From the NCBI GenBank assembly GCA_031763025.1, contig JASSKH010000031.1, positions 1,302,001-1,366,000 of the forward strand: a DNA stretch of 64,000 nt, written 5' to 3'. Shown here piece after piece: positions 63,036 through 64,000 of the stretch. Every line of letters starts with the position of its first letter. The first letter of the stretch is position 1. Under the pieces are notes generated by a model. The model did not search any database, had not been told where the DNA came from, and saw only the letters and a list, made by a program, of their open reading frames with translations. The position numbers and the translations under genes are program-made. Origin of the DNA: Macrocystis pyrifera. Lineage: Eukaryota > Sar > Phaeophyceae > Laminariales > Laminariaceae.

Positions 63036-64000
63036 CTGCGAAACAGTAGAATTTTGGAAAGAAAAAAAAACGGGAAACAAGGCGGCGGGTACAAATGATG
63101 CGTACGTACTCGTATACCAGGTACCAGGAATCGTTTTATTTCTTTTAAATACTTTTTTTTTTTTCGTTTCAATATGAAATCGACTTCTACTTCACGTATA
63201 CAACATCATACTTTAATCGGGTTTTTAATTGAACAACAAAAAAGGCGAACACTACGAGTATAACGACGGGTGTGAGACGACTTTTTTTGTTTAAAAAGAA
63301 GAGAAAAGAACAAACAACAGGAGACTTTGAAGAATGAAATGCGTCGAAGATCGTTTGGTCGCAGACGAGGAGCGCCTCTCTAAAAGGGAACACCATTTTT
63401 TTATTTTCTTTCTACTAGTGCAGGAGTAGGGCTACTGTTAGAAGCGGGTCTACTGCCGCAGTGTTAGTATCAATAGTAGTAGATGGCCTGCGGGTCGAAG
63501 CAATTCTACTGCTGCCGTGCCATACGTAAAACAGCGGCGAACTGCTTTGTAGACGTTAACAGCGTCTCTACTGCTCTACATATGACGTGCTCTACTTGCA
63601 GGAAACAACCCTGTTGACGGCTTCCCAATGGCTTTTCGGAATCTGGAATCTCGCCCCCCCCGCTGCAGGGGGTGAGATTGATACAAGCTTAAATTGAACG
63701 TTCAGGTCGATTAGTTTCACATGCATCCGAAGTCTGACGCTTCCACGAGAAGTTTTGCGGGAGGAAAACCGCGTTTATGTTGTAAAAAAATCGAGATTCC
63801 ATGTTCCAGATTCTCGAAACGGGCTTTACTGGTGTGCAACCATACGACGTGTTTTACTTGCAGGAAACAACCCTGTTGACGAAGTAGTAGCGTTACTGGG
63901 ATTAATCCGCTACTTCCTACTGTAGTACTATTGTCACAGCACACAGACAAACCACAATATGAAGAGCTACACACTGGTAAAAAGAATCGACATCTAGTGC
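63036..64000 (-). other. Right edge: DHAD intron, no further exon seen
   Basis: A pyrimidine-rich tract precedes the acceptor of the 62943-63035 exon. Further right is AT-rich sequence with a direct repeat (TACTTGCAGGAAACAACCCT, near 63593 and 63856) and inverted pieces (63633-63655 against 63787-63815). I could not find the preceding DHAD exon, so it lies beyond the window. Confidence 0.7.

Noticed and set aside
63717-63974. 85-codon minus-strand frame as an upstream DHAD exon
   Set aside because: It shows no DHAD motif, lacks a matching donor phase, and overlaps direct and inverted repeats.

Overview
This window is nuclear DNA of a eukaryote with very long, repeat-filled introns. Its coding content is two intron-rich genes facing each other, recognised by stitching short exons across GT-AG introns whose phases agree. 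Dihydroxyacid dehydratase together with the ether-lipid enzymes, roughly 50% GC and kilobase introns suggest an alga or other protist. A stramenopile such as a brown-alga relative is my guess, but nothing here proves the lineage.

Gene 1 (+ strand, about 4.7-45.7 kb) encodes the three enzymes that start ether-lipid (plasmalogen-type) synthesis: fatty acyl-CoA reductase (FAR, 4.7-12.1 kb), dihydroxyacetone-phosphate acyltransferase (DHAPAT/GNPAT, 14.3-24.6 kb) and alkyl-DHAP synthase (AGPS, 25.1-45.7 kb). Reductase exons run in phase into acyltransferase exons. One large exon (23372-25208) carries the acyltransferase tail and the AGPS N-terminus with no intergenic space. FAR supplies the fatty alcohol, DHAPAT supplies acyl-DHAP, and AGPS swaps the acyl group for the alcohol, so the whole pathway could sit on one polypeptide of roughly 3,100 residues. 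A two-domain FAR-DHAPAT protein (FARAT) is known from Tetrahymena; I do not know of a described three-part fusion. The reading has weak spots: the 5' end is unresolved, and the frame changes at four low-complexity sites. One is a GA microsatellite exactly at the DHAPAT/AGPS junction.

Gene 2 (- strand, 63.0 down to 52.3 kb) is the C-terminal two thirds of dihydroxyacid dehydratase (branched-chain amino-acid synthesis). Nine exons fit without any frame problem; the 5' exons lie beyond the right edge. A 6.6-kb region with no recognised gene separates the two convergent genes.

The introns hold at least three families of short inverted-repeat elements (MITE-like), a roughly 550-bp repeat bounded by poly(C) tracts, homopolymer G runs up to 222 nt, CTG microsatellites and pentamer minisatellites. 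Both genes also contain decayed copies of their own exons, often with the splice acceptor attached, in neighbouring introns. The three-enzyme fusion and these repeated exon-fragment duplications are the most interesting signals.
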